The translations under genes were made by a program, and so were the position numbers. 64,000 nucleotides of DNA, taken from contig NZ_AP027732.1 of assembly GCF_030296615.1 (NCBI RefSeq), forward strand, positions 1,116,001 through 1,180,000, written 5' to 3'. The notes under the pieces are model-generated. The model was not told where the DNA came from, ran no database searches, and saw only the letters and a list, made by a program, of their open reading frames with translations. This document shows positions 27,729 through 37,165 of the stretch, piece by piece (the first letter of the stretch is position 1; every line of letters begins with the position of its first letter). The DNA comes from Frondihabitans sucicola. GTDB lineage: Bacteria; Actinomycetota; Actinomycetes; Actinomycetales; Microbacteriaceae.

Positions 27729-28562
27729 ATGAACAGGACAGAGCGCAACGCGATGGTGGTGCAGAACCTCCCTCTCGTCGGCTACCTCGTCTCCGAGGTC
27801 TGCGCCCGCGCCACGCACCTGAGCCGCGACGACTTCGCCTCGGCCGGCGCCCTCGCCCTCGTCCAGGCCGCCGACGCGTTCGACCCCGCGCAGGGCGTCC
27901 CGTTCGGTGCCTACGCCCGCACCCGCATCATGGGCTCCTTCGCCGACGACATGCGCTCCAGCGACTGGGCCAGCCGGGCCACGCGCAAGCGCATCAAGGA
28001 GACCCTCTCCACTCAGGAGACGCTGACCGCGGCTCTCGGACGCACGCCCAGCGTCGACGAGATCGCCTCGTCCCTCGGTGTCGACCGCCAGACCGCCACC
28101 GACGCGCTCACCGACGCCGCCCGCACCGTCACCGCGATCGACGAGACGGTCGCCGACCAGCTCGCCGCCGACATCATCCTGCCCGAGGAGAGCGCGCTCG
28201 AGCAGGAGCGCACCCGCTACCTCCGCGCCGCCGTCGAGGCCCTGCCCGAGAAGATGCGCTACATCGTCGAGAACGTCTACTTCGGCGACAAGAGCGTGAC
28301 GGAGATCGCCGATGAGCTCGGGATCACCCACTCGGCCGTGTCGCAGCAGCGCACCGAGGCGATCCGCCTCCTCCGCGACGGCCTCAACACGCACTACGCC
28401 TCGGACGAGCGAGCCGAGGGCTCCGAGGTCGTCTACGAGTCGAAGACGGCGCCGGCCCGCCGCGCGGCCTATCTGTCTCGCGTCGCCAGCAACGCGGTCG
28501 TCGGGATCGGCCTCGCCATGCGCGACGACATCGCGGCCCAGCGCGAATCGGCCGCCTCCTAG
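27729..28562 (+). CDS. fliA: RNA polymerase sigma factor FliA (sigma-28)
   Basis: 277 residues from ATG 27729 with AGGATG overlapping. Region 2 reads HLSRDDFASAGALALVQAADAFDP then FGAYARTRIMGSFADDMRSSDW, diagnostic of FliA/WhiG-type factors. Region 3 is AALGRTPSVDEIASSLGV. Region 4 is ALPEKMRYIVENVYFGDKSVTEIADELGITHSAVSQQRTEAI. A basic C-terminal extension of about 45 residues is present. It should transcribe the five TAAC-N15-GCCGATAG promoters in this cluster. No anti-sigma factor FlgM was found. Confidence 0.92.
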   Translation: MNRTERNAMVVQNLPLVGYLVSEVCARATHLSRDDFASAGALALVQAADAFDPAQGVPFGAYARTRIMGSFADDMRSSDWASRATRKRIKETLSTQETLTAALGRTPSVDEIASSLGVDRQTATDALTDAARTVTAIDETVADQLAADIILPEESALEQERTRYLRAAVEALPEKMRYIVENVYFGDKSVTEIADELGITHSAVSQQRTEAIRLLRDGLNTHYASDERAEGSEVVYESKTAPARRAAYLSRVASNAVVGIGLAMRDDIAAQRESAAS

Positions 28563-28580
28563 AACTTTTTGAGAATTCGC

Positions 28581-28607
28581 TAACGGCGGCGATCCCGCCG
28601 CCGATAG
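28581..28607 (+). promoter_or_regulatory. sigma-28-type promoter for fliC
   Basis: TAAC (28581-28584), exactly 15 bases, then GCCGATAG (28600-28607). The enterobacterial sigma-28 consensus is TAAA-N15-GCCGATAA. Transcription should begin around 28614, leaving a leader of about 60 bases that carries the CsrA-like sites. Confidence 0.85.
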
Positions 28608-28619
28608 CTACAGATGTCA

Positions 28620-28666
28620 GCCCACGGATGGGCGGCAGAACACCCCCAACAATTCACGGAAGAGAG
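28620..28666 (+). promoter_or_regulatory. candidate CsrA-binding leader of fliC
   Basis: GCCC-ACGGAT-GGGC (28620-28633) forms a four-base-pair stem with a hexaloop carrying GGA, the textbook CsrA site. A second ACGGA (28656-28660) overlaps the ribosome binding site GGAAGAG before ATG 28674. The GGA pair is 32 bases apart, as needed for one CsrA dimer to bridge both. Both csrA and fliW are in this cluster. Confidence 0.7.
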
Positions 28667-28673
28667 TTCCATC

Positions 28674-29837
28674 ATGGGTTTCCAGATCAACACCAACCTC
28701 GCGGCGAACAACACCTACCGCAACCTCAACAGCACGCAGAACTCCCTCAGCTCCTCGCTCGAGAAGCTGTCCTCGGGTCTTCGCATCAACCGTGCCGCTG
28801 ACGACGCTGCAGGCCTCGCCATCTCCGAGGGACTCAAGTCGCAGGTCGGTGGCCTCACGGTCGCCGCCCGCAACGCCCAGGACGGCGTCTCCGTCGTCCA
28901 GACCGCTGAAGGTGGACTGACCGAAACGCAGTCGATCCTCCAGCGCATGCGTGACCTCGCTGTTCAGGCCGGTAACGACTCGAACAACGGTGACTCCCGC
29001 AAGGCGATCACCACCGAGGTCTCGGCCCTCACGGACGAGCTCACCCGCATCTCGGGCTCGACCAACTTCAACGGCATCAAACTGCTCGACGGTTCCTCCA
29101 ACAGCCTCAGCTTCCAGGTCGGAGCGAACGGTGACGCCAACAGCCAGATCAACGTCGACCTGTCGGGCGCCAACGTGTCCAACATCGCTTCGACGCTGAA
29201 GAACGCTTCGGCTTCCACCAACTTCGCAGTGGCCTCCGTTGCGGGTGTGGACGTGGCTTCCGGCGCGACCTTCACCTCGACCAAGGACGGCGTCGTCACG
29301 ACCGCCACCCTCGGCGCGCTGAACGGTGGCACCGCTTTCACGGCGACTTCGTCGATGGACGACGTCGCGGCCGCTCTGAACAAGGACTCGAACTTCTCGG
29401 CCGGCTTCAGCGCGACCGTCTCGCGTGACGCCGCCGGTGTCGCAACGGGCATCGACGTCCAGGCGAAGAACGGCGGCGAGGTCACCTCGTCGGCGATCAC
29501 CGGTGTCGCCACCGGCGTCACGGGCACCGGAGCGGGTCTCCAGTTCGACACCGCCGCTCACGCCCAGGCTGCGATCACGCTGCTCGACACGCAGATCACC
29601 GCGATCTCGACCGCTCGTGCCGGCCTCGGTGCCGTCCAGAACCGCTTCGACCACGCCATCAACGTGACGAACGTGGCTCAGGAGAACCTGACGGCCGCCG
29701 AATCGCGCATCACCGACACCGACATGGCTCAGGAGATGGTCAAGTACACCCGTGCCAACATCCTCAGCCAGGCCGGTACCGCGATGCTCGCTCAGGCGAA
29801 CCAGTCGACGCAGGGCGTCCTGTCGCTCCTCCGCTAG
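28674..29837 (+). CDS. fliC: flagellin
   Basis: 387 residues from ATG 28674. The N-terminal D0/D1 domain reads MGFQINTNLAANNTYRNL, then SLEKLSSGLRINRAADDAAGLAISEGLKSQV. The C-terminal D1/D0 ends ESRITDTDMAQEMVKYTRANILSQAG then QSTQGVLSLLR. A short variable domain of about 140 residues lies between (roughly 165-305). It is the filament subunit. Codon choice is strongly biased, as expected for a highly expressed gene. It is followed by short GGTAGCGACAA repeats and a strong hairpin. Confidence 0.97.
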   Translation: MGFQINTNLAANNTYRNLNSTQNSLSSSLEKLSSGLRINRAADDAAGLAISEGLKSQVGGLTVAARNAQDGVSVVQTAEGGLTETQSILQRMRDLAVQAGNDSNNGDSRKAITTEVSALTDELTRISGSTNFNGIKLLDGSSNSLSFQVGANGDANSQINVDLSGANVSNIASTLKNASASTNFAVASVAGVDVASGATFTSTKDGVVTTATLGALNGGTAFTATSSMDDVAAALNKDSNFSAGFSATVSRDAAGVATGIDVQAKNGGEVTSSAITGVATGVTGTGAGLQFDTAAHAQAAITLLDTQITAISTARAGLGAVQNRFDHAINVTNVAQENLTAAESRITDTDMAQEMVKYTRANILSQAGTAMLAQANQSTQGVLSLLR

Positions 29838-29920
29838 CCGGTAGCGACAAGCCGTAGCGACAAGTCGGTAGCGACAACCAGTCGCCGCACCGGTAGCACC
29901 CAGCACCACCACCCGCGGGT

Positions 29921-29958
29921 CGGGTGACGAGAGAGAGTTCGGGTTCTCTCGTCACCCG
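29921..29958 (+). terminator. stem-loop terminator after fliC
   Basis: CGGGTGACGAGAGA pairs perfectly with TCTCTCGTCACCCG across a 10-base loop. There is no U tract, as is common in Actinobacteria. It would separate the abundant fliC message from fliD. Three GGTAGCGACAA direct repeats lie between the stop and the stem (29840-29880). Confidence 0.7.
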
Positions 29959-29995
29959 CCCGCGGAACACTCATCCCCCGAAGGAGGCGCAGCGC

Positions 29996-31391
29996 GTGAC
30001 ATCCGCATCAGGACTCGGCATCGACGGGCTCGTCTCCGGCCTCGACACCACCTCGCTCATCAACTCGCTGATGACCGCCGAGGCCCAGCCGCAGACGCTG
30101 CTGAAGGCCAAGGTCACCGACACCCAGAGCAACATCACGGCGCTGCAGGGGCTGAACACTCAGGTCGCCTCCTCGCCGCCCTGGCCGCGACGGCGAAGTC
30201 GCCGACCGCCCTCGCTCTCTTCACGACGTCGACGTCGTCCAGCAACGTCACCGCCGCCGCCGGCACCTCCGCCGCGCCCGGCTCGTTCGACATCGTCGTC
30301 GACCAGGTCGCCCAGGCCAAGGTCGGCGTCAGCCAGGCCTTCACCTCGTCGACCTCGCCGAAGTCGCTGACCATCGTGTCGGCGGCCGGCACCTCGATCG
30401 ACATCACGCCCGCGTCCGACTCCTGGACGACCTCGTCTCCGCGGTGAACGCCTCCTCGGCCGGCGTCAAGGCCCTCAAGGTCGCAGCGGGCAAGGACGCC
30501 GACGGGAACGCCCAGTACCGCATCCAGTTCAGCTCGGCGACGACGGGTGCGTCCGGCGACTTCCAGGTCTACTCGGGGACCAGCGCCGACGTGGCGGCGG
30601 GCTCGGCGACGAATCTGCTGACCGCTCCGGGCAGCGCCGTCATCAAGACCGCGCAGGATGCCAGTGTCCGGCTCTACGCCGGGACGACCGCCGAGCAGAC
30701 GATCACCTCCAGCACGAACACCTTCACCGGCCTCCTGCCCGGCGTCGACGTGAGCGTCAGCAAGGCTTCGAGCGATCCGGTCACGATCGGAATCGCCCAG
30801 GACACCTCGGCGGCCACGGCTGTGGCGAGCGGTCTGGTCAGCGCCGTCAACGGCGTCCTCGCGCTCATCTCGACCAAGAGCGCCGTCGTCAACAGCACCG
30901 ACTCCGCCGGCAACAACGTCGTGTCGGGCGGCCCCTTCACCGGCGACAGCACCGTGCGCGGCGTCAACGACGCGCTGGTCACCGCCGCGTCGATGCCGGT
31001 CAACGGCCACTCGCCGTCGGAGATCGGCATCAGCATCACGAAGGACGGCAACTTCGAGTTCGACCAGGACAAATTCTCCGCAGCACTGGCGAAGGATCCT
31101 GCCGGAACCCAGTCGATGCTCGCCACCCTCGCGAGCCGCGTCGCGGACGCCGCCACGACGGCCTCCGACAAGTACGACGGCCAGCTCACCGGCGTCATCA
31201 CCGGCCAGCAGTCGATCGTCACCGACCTCAACAAGCAGGTCGACGAGTGGACCCTGCGCCTGACCGATCGCCGCTCCGCCCTCGAGAAGCAGTACGCGAC
31301 CCTCGAGACGCAGCTCTCCACCCTCAACTCGCAGTCGTCGTCGCTCTCGAGCGCCCTCGCCGGCCTGCCCGCCGTCTACACCGGGGCCTGA
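29996..31391 (+). CDS. fliD: flagellar filament cap protein FliD (two frameshifts)
   Basis: About 465 residues from GTG 29996, with AAGGAGG upstream. It opens TSASGLGIDGLVSGLDTTSLINSLMTAE, the FliD N-terminal signature. Two single-base losses, both reading TCCT where TCCCT would restore the frame (near 30171 and 30423), break it as written. The C-terminus VTDLNKQVDEWTLRLTDRRSALEKQYATLETQLSTLNSQSSSL is the conserved coiled end. It caps the growing filament, with FliS and a FliT-like protein encoded next. Confidence 0.92.
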
Positions 31392-31393
31392 TC

Positions 31394-31843
31394 ATGACTC
31401 TCACCTACGGAACCAGCGCCCAGCAGCGCAGCGCCTACGGGCGCGAGGCGGTGCTCTCGGCCACGCCGGTGCGCCTGCTCACCATGCTGTACGACCGCCT
31501 CCTCCTCGACCTCGGCCGGGCCGAAGCGGCGCAGACCGCGGGCAATTGGCCGGTGGCCTCCGAGAACCTCCTGCACGCTCAGGCGATCGTCGCGGAGCTG
31601 AACTCGTCGCTCCGAGTCGACCTCTGGGACGGCGGGCAGGATCTGCAGGCGCTCTACACCTACGTGTCGGTCGCGCTGGTCAACGCGAACGTCCACCGTG
31701 ACGTCGCCCTCACCCGCGAGGGCATCGCGCTCCTGGAGCCGCTCCGCCAGGCCTGGCACGAAGCCGCAGCACTCGTGCCCGCCACCGGCGCGGCGTCGAT
31801 GGACTCTCCGACCTTCACCGGCGGGAGCCTCGGAATTGGCTAG
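31394..31843 (+). CDS. fliS: flagellin chaperone FliS
   Basis: 149 residues from ATG 31394. Family features are YGREAVLSATPVRLLTMLYDRLLLDLGRAEAA and AQAIVAELNSSLRVDLWDGGQDLQALYTYVSVALVNANV. FliS keeps flagellin unfolded and soluble until export. Its stop overlaps the start of the fliT-like gene, so the two are probably translated together. Confidence 0.95.
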   Translation: MTLTYGTSAQQRSAYGREAVLSATPVRLLTMLYDRLLLDLGRAEAAQTAGNWPVASENLLHAQAIVAELNSSLRVDLWDGGQDLQALYTYVSVALVNANVHRDVALTREGIALLEPLRQAWHEAAALVPATGAASMDSPTFTGGSLGIG

Positions 31844-32135
31844 GTCGGAGGAGACGCGGGCCGCCTGGCTCGCGGCGCTCGCCGAGATGGAGGCCGTTGC
31901 CGGCGCTTCCGGCGACGGAACCTGGGCGCCCTCCGCGTGGAGCCCGGACCCCGACCTCGGGCCGCTGCCTCCCGAACTGGCCGAGCGCGCTCGCGAGGTC
32001 CAAGCGAAGCAGAAGTCGGCGATCGCCCGGGTGCTGGGGGCGCGTCGCACGGTCATCAAACACATCGCGGCCCTCAAGTCGGTGCCGCCGGCCAAGGACA
32101 CCGATCGCGCCGTGTACCTCGACGCCGCCGGCTGA
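31836..32135 (+). CDS. FliT-like flagellar chaperone candidate
   Basis: 99 residues from TTG 31836, overlapping the fliS stop. It is short and predominantly helical (RAAWLAALAEMEAVAG, then LPPELAERAREVQAKQKSAIARVLGARRTVIKHIAAL). Size, helical pattern and position after fliD-fliS are those of fliT in other clusters, although sequence identity to FliT cannot be claimed. It would act as the FliD export chaperone. Confidence 0.6.
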   Translation: MARSEETRAAWLAALAEMEAVAGASGDGTWAPSAWSPDPDLGPLPPELAERAREVQAKQKSAIARVLGARRTVIKHIAALKSVPPAKDTDRAVYLDAAG

Positions 32136-32146
32136 GCCAGCGCTCG

Positions 32147-32214
32147 CCGCAAGACGTTTTGCGGACATCTCGACGTGCCGCGGCCCGTCTAGATGTCCGC
32201 GAAACGTGTTGCGG
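32147..32214. repeat. 68-bp palindromic repeat, family A, copy 4
   Basis: The arms are CCGCAAGACGTTTTGCGGAC and GTCCGCGAAACGTGTTGCGG, with TTGCGG/CCGCGA paired in place of the TCCCGG/CCGGGA of other copies, so the change is largely compensated. The centre is ACGTG-CCGCGG-CCCGT. It sits 11 bases after the fliT-like stop, between it and the convergent DoxX gene. Confidence 0.92.
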
Positions 32215-32235
32215 CAGCCCGGCATCGCGCGGGAA

Positions 32236-32619
32236 CTATCGCGTCGACCAGAGCGCCGTCGCGATGAGCAGCGGCTGACCGAGCAGGCGCAGCGCGCGCT
32301 TGCGGTCGGTGTCGAGACCGAAGGCGGACGCGTGGTTCGCGAGCTGCGACAGGTTGCCCGGGAACACCGCGACGAAGAAGGCGGCCGCGATGGACCCCAC
32401 GCTCCGCTTCCTGATGCCGGACAGCAGGGCCACACCCAGGGCGATCTCCACGACGCCGGACGCGAGCACGATCTGATCCTGCGTCAGGGGCAGCGGCTTG
32501 GCGAGGCTGTTCGGCACCTGAGCGCGGAAGTCTTCGCGGGCGAAGGTGAGGTGGCTGGTGCCGGCGAAGGCGAGGGCTCCGCCCAGCAGGAGGCGGGCTG
32601 CGGTTCGAGGGAAGGACAT
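32236..32619 (-). CDS. DoxX family membrane protein
   Basis: 127 residues from ATG 32619 with four hydrophobic segments. It begins SFPRTAARLLLGGALAFAGTSHLTFAREDF, then has QIVLASGVVEIALGVALLSGIRKRSVGS, as in DoxX/DoxD proteins. The family is linked loosely to redox or quinone functions. It is on the opposite strand inside the flagellar cluster and next to repeat A4, so it is a likely later arrival with no flagellar role. Confidence 0.8.
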   Translation of the reverse strand: MSFPRTAARLLLGGALAFAGTSHLTFAREDFRAQVPNSLAKPLPLTQDQIVLASGVVEIALGVALLSGIRKRSVGSIAAAFFVAVFPGNLSQLANHASAFGLDTDRKRALRLLGQPLLIATALWSTR

Positions 32620-32728
32620 GACTCCATCCTGGCCCGCTCCGCCCTCGGCGCGTTCCGATCGACTGCTGCATCGGCTCGATGACGACCACGACCCCCGAAG
32701 ACGGGGCGCGGGGAGCGCCGACCGCTCC

Positions 32729-32755
32729 TAACGCGCACCGGGGCTGGGCCGATAG
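32729..32755 (+). promoter_or_regulatory. sigma-28-type promoter for the flgB operon
   Basis: TAAC (32729-32732), 15 bases, GCCGATAG (32748-32755). Predicted transcription start is near 32762, giving a leader of about 60-70 bases. It would drive flgB through flgE, which are otherwise closely packed. Confidence 0.85.
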
Positions 32756-32832
32756 AGCACAGTGAGCACGGATCGCTCACTCCCCAGGCCACGGATCGGC
32801 CGCCCGCCCCGTCCCCTGTGAAGCGAGCCACC

Positions 32833-33174
32833 GTGCTGGAATCCGTGACATCCCGAGCTCTGGAGAGCGCCCTCGACGGCCTCTCCCTGCGGCAGAAGGC
32901 GACCGCGAACAACATCGCCAACATCAACACGCCGGGATACACCGCGGAGCGCGTCTCGTTCGAGGACGCCCTCGCGAAGAGCGTCCAGGAGGGCAACGGC
33001 GCGACGACCGCCACGATGTCGCGCTCGCTCGAGCCGACCCGCGAAGACGGCAACAACGTCAACCTCGACACCGAGACCCTCAGCAACACGACGACCGTGT
33101 TGCAGTACCAGTTCGCCACGCAGGCCGAGAACCAGGTGCTGACCAGCATCCGCGCCGCACTGAAGGACGGCTGA
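32833..33174 (+). CDS. flgB: flagellar basal-body rod protein FlgB
   Basis: 113 residues from GTG 32833; an in-frame GTG at 32818 would add five residues, but MLESVTSRAL matches the usual FlgB start. The rod motif is SLRQKATANNIANINTPGYTAERV. The C-terminus is LSNTTTVLQYQFATQAENQVLTSIRAAL. It is a proximal rod subunit. Three bases separate its stop from flgC. Confidence 0.92.
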   Translation: MLESVTSRALESALDGLSLRQKATANNIANINTPGYTAERVSFEDALAKSVQEGNGATTATMSRSLEPTREDGNNVNLDTETLSNTTTVLQYQFATQAENQVLTSIRAALKDG

Positions 33175-33176
33175 CC

Positions 33177-33571
33177 ATGGGCATGTTCGACGCGATCGGG
33201 ATCGCCGGCACCGGCCTCACCGTGCACCGCAAGTGGCTCGACGCCATCTCCGACAACATCGCCAACGTCAACACCGTCAAGCCGATGTCGGGTGCCGCGT
33301 TCCAGGCGCGCTACGTCGAGGTCCAGGAGGGCGAGGAGTCTCCGGCGTCTACGTCAAGGGGGCCGCCTTCGGCAGTGCCGCCGGTCGAGTCACCTACGAC
33401 CCGACCGACCCCCAGGCGGACAAGAACGGCTACGTCCGCATGCCCGACATCGACCTCGGCACGCAGATGGCCGACCTGATCATGGCCCAGCGGGGCTACC
33501 AAGCAAACGCAGCGGTCGTCGACCGAGCCAAAGACTCCTACCAGGCTGCCCTCGAGATCGGACGCAACTGA
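33177..33571 (+). CDS. flgC: flagellar basal-body rod protein FlgC (one frameshift)
   Basis: About 131 residues. The N-terminus [32 protein letters not shown] is typical. A base is missing near 33341-33345, where GGAG(G)TCTCC would restore [17 protein letters not shown]. The C-terminal frame continues [47 protein letters not shown], the standard FlgC end. The stop overlaps fliE. Confidence 0.92.
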
Positions 33572-33885
33572 TGGCCATCTACCCCGTGAACGGGACCTTC
33601 CCGGTCTCCTCGACCCAGTCGCCCGCCACGGTCGCCTCGACCGTCAACGGCCTCGACGCGACCCCGACCACCGGCGCCTCGTCGTTCGGCAACGTCATCG
33701 ACGGACTCCAGGCGCTCCAGGGCCAGTCGCAGGATCTCGCCGTCAAGGCCGTCACCGGCAGCGTCGACGACGTCCACACCGCGACCATCGCCGCCACCCG
33801 CGCTCAGGTCACCCTCGAGCTCGTGGCCGCCGTCCGTAACAAGGGCGTCGACGCCTTCAACGAGATCATGAGGATGCAGGCCTGA
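33571..33885 (+). CDS. fliE: flagellar hook-basal body protein FliE
   Basis: 104 residues from ATG 33571, overlapping both neighbours (TGATG). The C-terminal part, [38 protein letters not shown], is the FliE signature. It links the MS ring to the proximal rod and is the first export substrate. Confidence 0.94.
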   Translation: MAIYPVNGTFPVSSTQSPATVASTVNGLDATPTTGASSFGNVIDGLQALQGQSQDLAVKAVTGSVDDVHTATIAATRAQVTLELVAAVRNKGVDAFNEIMRMQA

Positions 33886-35539
33886 TGCCTCCCGCGCTCC
33901 GCTCCTTCTTCACCGGCCTCGGCGACCGCGTCCGGTCGTTCTCGCTCGCCCAGAAGACGCTCGCTCTCCTGGCCGTCGCCGTGCTCATCCTCGGCTCGGT
34001 CGCTCTGACCTCCTGGCTGACCAAGCCGGCGTACACCCCCTGTTCACCGGACTCGCGGCCACGGACGCCTCGAGCGTCGTCAGCCAGCTGCAGACCGACA
34101 ACGTGCCGTACCAGCTGACCGACGGCGGCGGGACGATCCTGGTTCCCCAGTCGCAGGTCTACGCGGAGCGCCTCAAGGCCGCTTCCGCCGGGCTCCCCGC
34201 CGACAACAGCGGCGGGTACGCCCTGCTCGACACCATGGGCGTCACGGCGTCGGAGTTCCAGCAGAACGTCACCTACAAGCGCGCGATCGAGGGCGAGCTG
34301 GCCAAGACCATCGGTGCCCTCGACGGCGTCCAGACCGCCAGCGTGCAGCTCGCGATCCCGCAGGAGACCGTCTTCGCCGACCAGAAGAAGGACCCGACCG
34401 CGTCGGTCTTCATCGCGACCAAGTCGGGCGTGACGTTGACGACGGAGCAGGTCCAGGCGATCGTCCACCTCACCTCGGCCGCGGTCGAGGGCATGAAGGC
34501 CACCGACGTCTCGGTCGTCGACTCGAAGGGCGACGTCCTGTCGGCCGTCGGCACCGGCGCAACCGGCAGCGCCTCGCAGCAGGCCGGCGAGTACCAGACC
34601 CAGACCCAGGCCGCCGTGCAGACCATGCTCGACAAGGTCGTCGGCGCCGGCAACTCGACGGTCGTCGTGGCCGCCGACATGAACCCCAACTCCGGCACCA
34701 AGACGACCGAGTCGTTCTCGACCCCGACCGGGGGCGCGTCACCGCTCTCCGAGACGAGCACCAAGGAGTCCTACTCGGGAAACGGCGCAGGATCGGCGGG
34801 CACCACCGGCGTCCTCGGCCCCGACAACATCGCCGTTCCGAGCGGCAGCTCCACCTCGGGCACCGGCGACGGCGGGTACGTGAACGAGTCGTCGACCAAG
34901 AACAACTCGGTCGACAAGACCACCGAGTCGACCTCCATCCCCGCCGGCGGTCTCACGAGGCAGAACATCTCCGTCGCGATCAACAGCAAGGTCGCCGCAG
35001 GACTCGACATGTCGAGCATCACCGACCTCGTCTCGAAGGCGGCCGGGATCGACACCTCGCGCGGCGACCAGGTCAGCGTCCAGGCGGTCTCGTTCGACAA
35101 GACCGGCGCCAAGCAGGCCGCCGCGGCCCTCAAGGCTGCCAGCGCCCAGGCGGCGACCGACAGCATGTGGCAGACCATCCGGACCGGACTGATCGCCGCC
35201 GGTATCGGGATCCCGCTGATCCTCGCCCTGTTCCTGGCGACCCGCCGCGGCCGCAAGCAGCAGCGCGAGAACATCGACCTCGGAGAGATCTCGTCGGTGC
35301 CGGGCACCTGGCCCGGTGACGCCGTGACCAAGCCGCTGTCGCTCGACGACGTGGAGGCGCGCAAGCTGCTCGAGTCGTCGCAGCCCGTCACCGCCCCGAC
35401 CGTGCAACTGCCGTCGCTCGACGGCGAGGGCGCGACGCTGGAGCGCAAGCGCGCCGAGATCGACGCCCTCGCCGGCAGCGACCCCGACCGCACGGCCGAA
35501 CTCCTGCGCGGCCTCCTCGACGACAGGCAGACCGTATGA
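33885..35539 (+). CDS. fliF: flagellar MS-ring protein FliF (one frameshift)
   Basis: About 551 residues after restoring one C in the C run at 34038-34042 (TKPAYTPLFTGLAATDASSVVSQL). N-terminal membrane helix is TLALLAVAVLILGSVALTSWL. The YscJ/FliF domain includes DTMGVTASEFQQNVTYKRAIEGELAKTI and SVQLAIPQETVF. The C-terminal helix is TGLIAAGIGIPLILALFLATRRG, followed by the FliG-binding tail. It forms the membrane ring on which the motor is built. Confidence 0.94.
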
Positions 35540-36564
35540 GTCCCGCCGCCCAGAAGTCGGCCGAGCTGACGGGTGCGCAGAAGGTCGCCGTGATCCTGAT
35601 GCAGATGGATCAGACCCGCGCCGCGGCCGTCATGCAGAAGTTCAGCGAGCAGGAGGCCGACGAGATCACGGCCGAACTCGTCAAGATGCGCCGCGTCGAG
35701 GCGTCGATCGCCGACACGGCCGTCGCGGAGTTCCACGAGCTCACCACCAAGGGGCGGCTCACCCGCCGCGGCGGACGCGACTTCGCCGTCGGTCTGCTCG
35801 AGGCGTCGTTCGGCTCCGAGAAGGCCGCCGGCGTCATGGAGCGACTCGCGTCGTCCATGGCCGGGAAGTCGTTCGAGTTCTTGGAGACGGCCGACTCCGG
35901 TCAGCTGCTCACCCTGCTCGACGGAGAGCTGCCGCAGACCATCGCGCTCGTGCTCGCGCACCTGCACGCCGAGCAGGCCTCCGCCGTGCTCACCGGGCTC
36001 GACGTCGGGCTCCGCACCGACGTCGCGCAGGCGATCGCCACCATGGGGACCGCGACGCCCGAAGCCGTCGGCATCGTCGCGCAGACCCTCAAGGTGCGGG
36101 CCGGCGCCGTCGTCGCCCCGCGCGAGCAGGTCGAAGCCGTCGGCGGGATCCAGCCGCTGGTCGACATCATCAACCGGTCGGACGCCGCCACCGAGCGGAT
36201 CCTGCTGGAGAGCCTCGAAGCGCGCGATCCTGCCCTCGCCGAGGAGGTCCGCTCGCGCATGCTGACCTTCGTCGACATCGTGAAGCTCGACGACCGCGAC
36301 ATCCAGCAGGTGCTGCGCGGCATCGACGCGGCCGTCCTCGCGATCGCCATGAAGGGCGCGCCGGACGCCGTGACCACCGTCATCCGCGCGAACGTCTCCG
36401 AGCGCAACCGCGAGCTCCTGGACGACGAGATCCGCGCCGCCGGCCCGGTCCGCCTGTCGCAGGTCGAAGAGGCCCGCGCCTCCGTCGTCCGTGCCATCCG
36501 CGAGCTGGAGGCCCAGGGCGCGATCACCGTGCAGCGCGGCGACGAGGAGGCCCTCGTTGAGTGA
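35536..36564 (+). CDS. fliG: flagellar motor switch protein FliG
   Basis: 342 residues from ATG 35536, overlapping the fliF stop. The N-terminal domain reads LTGAQKVAVILMQMDQTRAAAVMQKFSEQEADEI. The middle EHPQ-type motif appears as ELPQTIALVLAHLHAEQASAVL. The C-terminal torque helix has DIQQVLRGIDAAVLAIAMKGAPDAV. It couples stator ion flow to rotor rotation. Confidence 0.95.
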   Translation: MSPAAQKSAELTGAQKVAVILMQMDQTRAAAVMQKFSEQEADEITAELVKMRRVEASIADTAVAEFHELTTKGRLTRRGGRDFAVGLLEASFGSEKAAGVMERLASSMAGKSFEFLETADSGQLLTLLDGELPQTIALVLAHLHAEQASAVLTGLDVGLRTDVAQAIATMGTATPEAVGIVAQTLKVRAGAVVAPREQVEAVGGIQPLVDIINRSDAATERILLESLEARDPALAEEVRSRMLTFVDIVKLDDRDIQQVLRGIDAAVLAIAMKGAPDAVTTVIRANVSERNRELLDDEIRAAGPVRLSQVEEARASVVRAIRELEAQGAITVQRGDEEALVE

Positions 36565-37165
36565 CGCCGCCTTCTCCCGCGTCGCGTTCCCGGTGCTTCG
36601 CGATCCTGCGACCGCCCACCGCGAGGACGAGGCCTCGGCGCGAGGTCACGCCGCCGGCTACGCCGCCGGTCTCCGAGCGTCGGCCGCCGAGACGGCCGCT
36701 CTGCGCGCGTCGCTCGAGGCCGACCACGCCGCCGCTCTCGCGCACCACGCCGCTCGCACCGACCGCGCCATCACCGTGCTGACGACGGCCGCCGCCGCGA
36801 TCGACGCGCGCCAGCTGGCCCTTCGGACCGAGGCGCAGGAGACCCTGGTCGAGACGGGGCTGAGTCTGGCCGAGGCGATCCTGAGCTACGAGGTGCGCAC
36901 CAATGCCTCCTCCACCGTCGTGGCCGCGCTCACCCGCGCACTCACGGTCGTCGATCCGGCGGAGGTCGTCGCCGTCCGCCTGAACCCGGACGACCTCGAG
37001 GTCCTGCCCGCCGGCACCGCCGACGACATCGGCGTGCTGTTGGTCGCGGACGCCGCGCTCGCTCGCGGCGACGCGCAGGCCGACCTCACCGCCGGCTTCA
37101 TCGACGCCGCTCTCGGCACCGCGCTCGAGCGCGCTCGCCAGGAGCTCCTCGGGGGTGCCGCGTGA
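36557..37165 (+). CDS. fliH: flagellar export regulator FliH
   Basis: 202 residues from TTG 36557, overlapping the fliG stop by eight bases. The Gly/Ala/Arg region ARGHAAGYAAGLRASAAETAALRASLEAD is the GxxxG-type FliH helix. The C-terminal half contains ALTVVDPAEVVAVRLNPDDLEVL, typical of FliH/YscL. It binds and restrains the FliI ATPase. A downstream start is possible. Confidence 0.85.
   Translation: MSDAAFSRVAFPVLRDPATAHREDEASARGHAAGYAAGLRASAAETAALRASLEADHAAALAHHAARTDRAITVLTTAAAAIDARQLALRTEAQETLVETGLSLAEAILSYEVRTNASSTVVAALTRALTVVDPAEVVAVRLNPDDLEVLPAGTADDIGVLLVADAALARGDAQADLTAGFIDAALGTALERARQELLGGAA

Noticed and set aside
29996..31391. fliD as a decayed gene
   Set aside because: Both breaks are single-base losses of the same type and all three segments keep normal FliD sequence and codon use.
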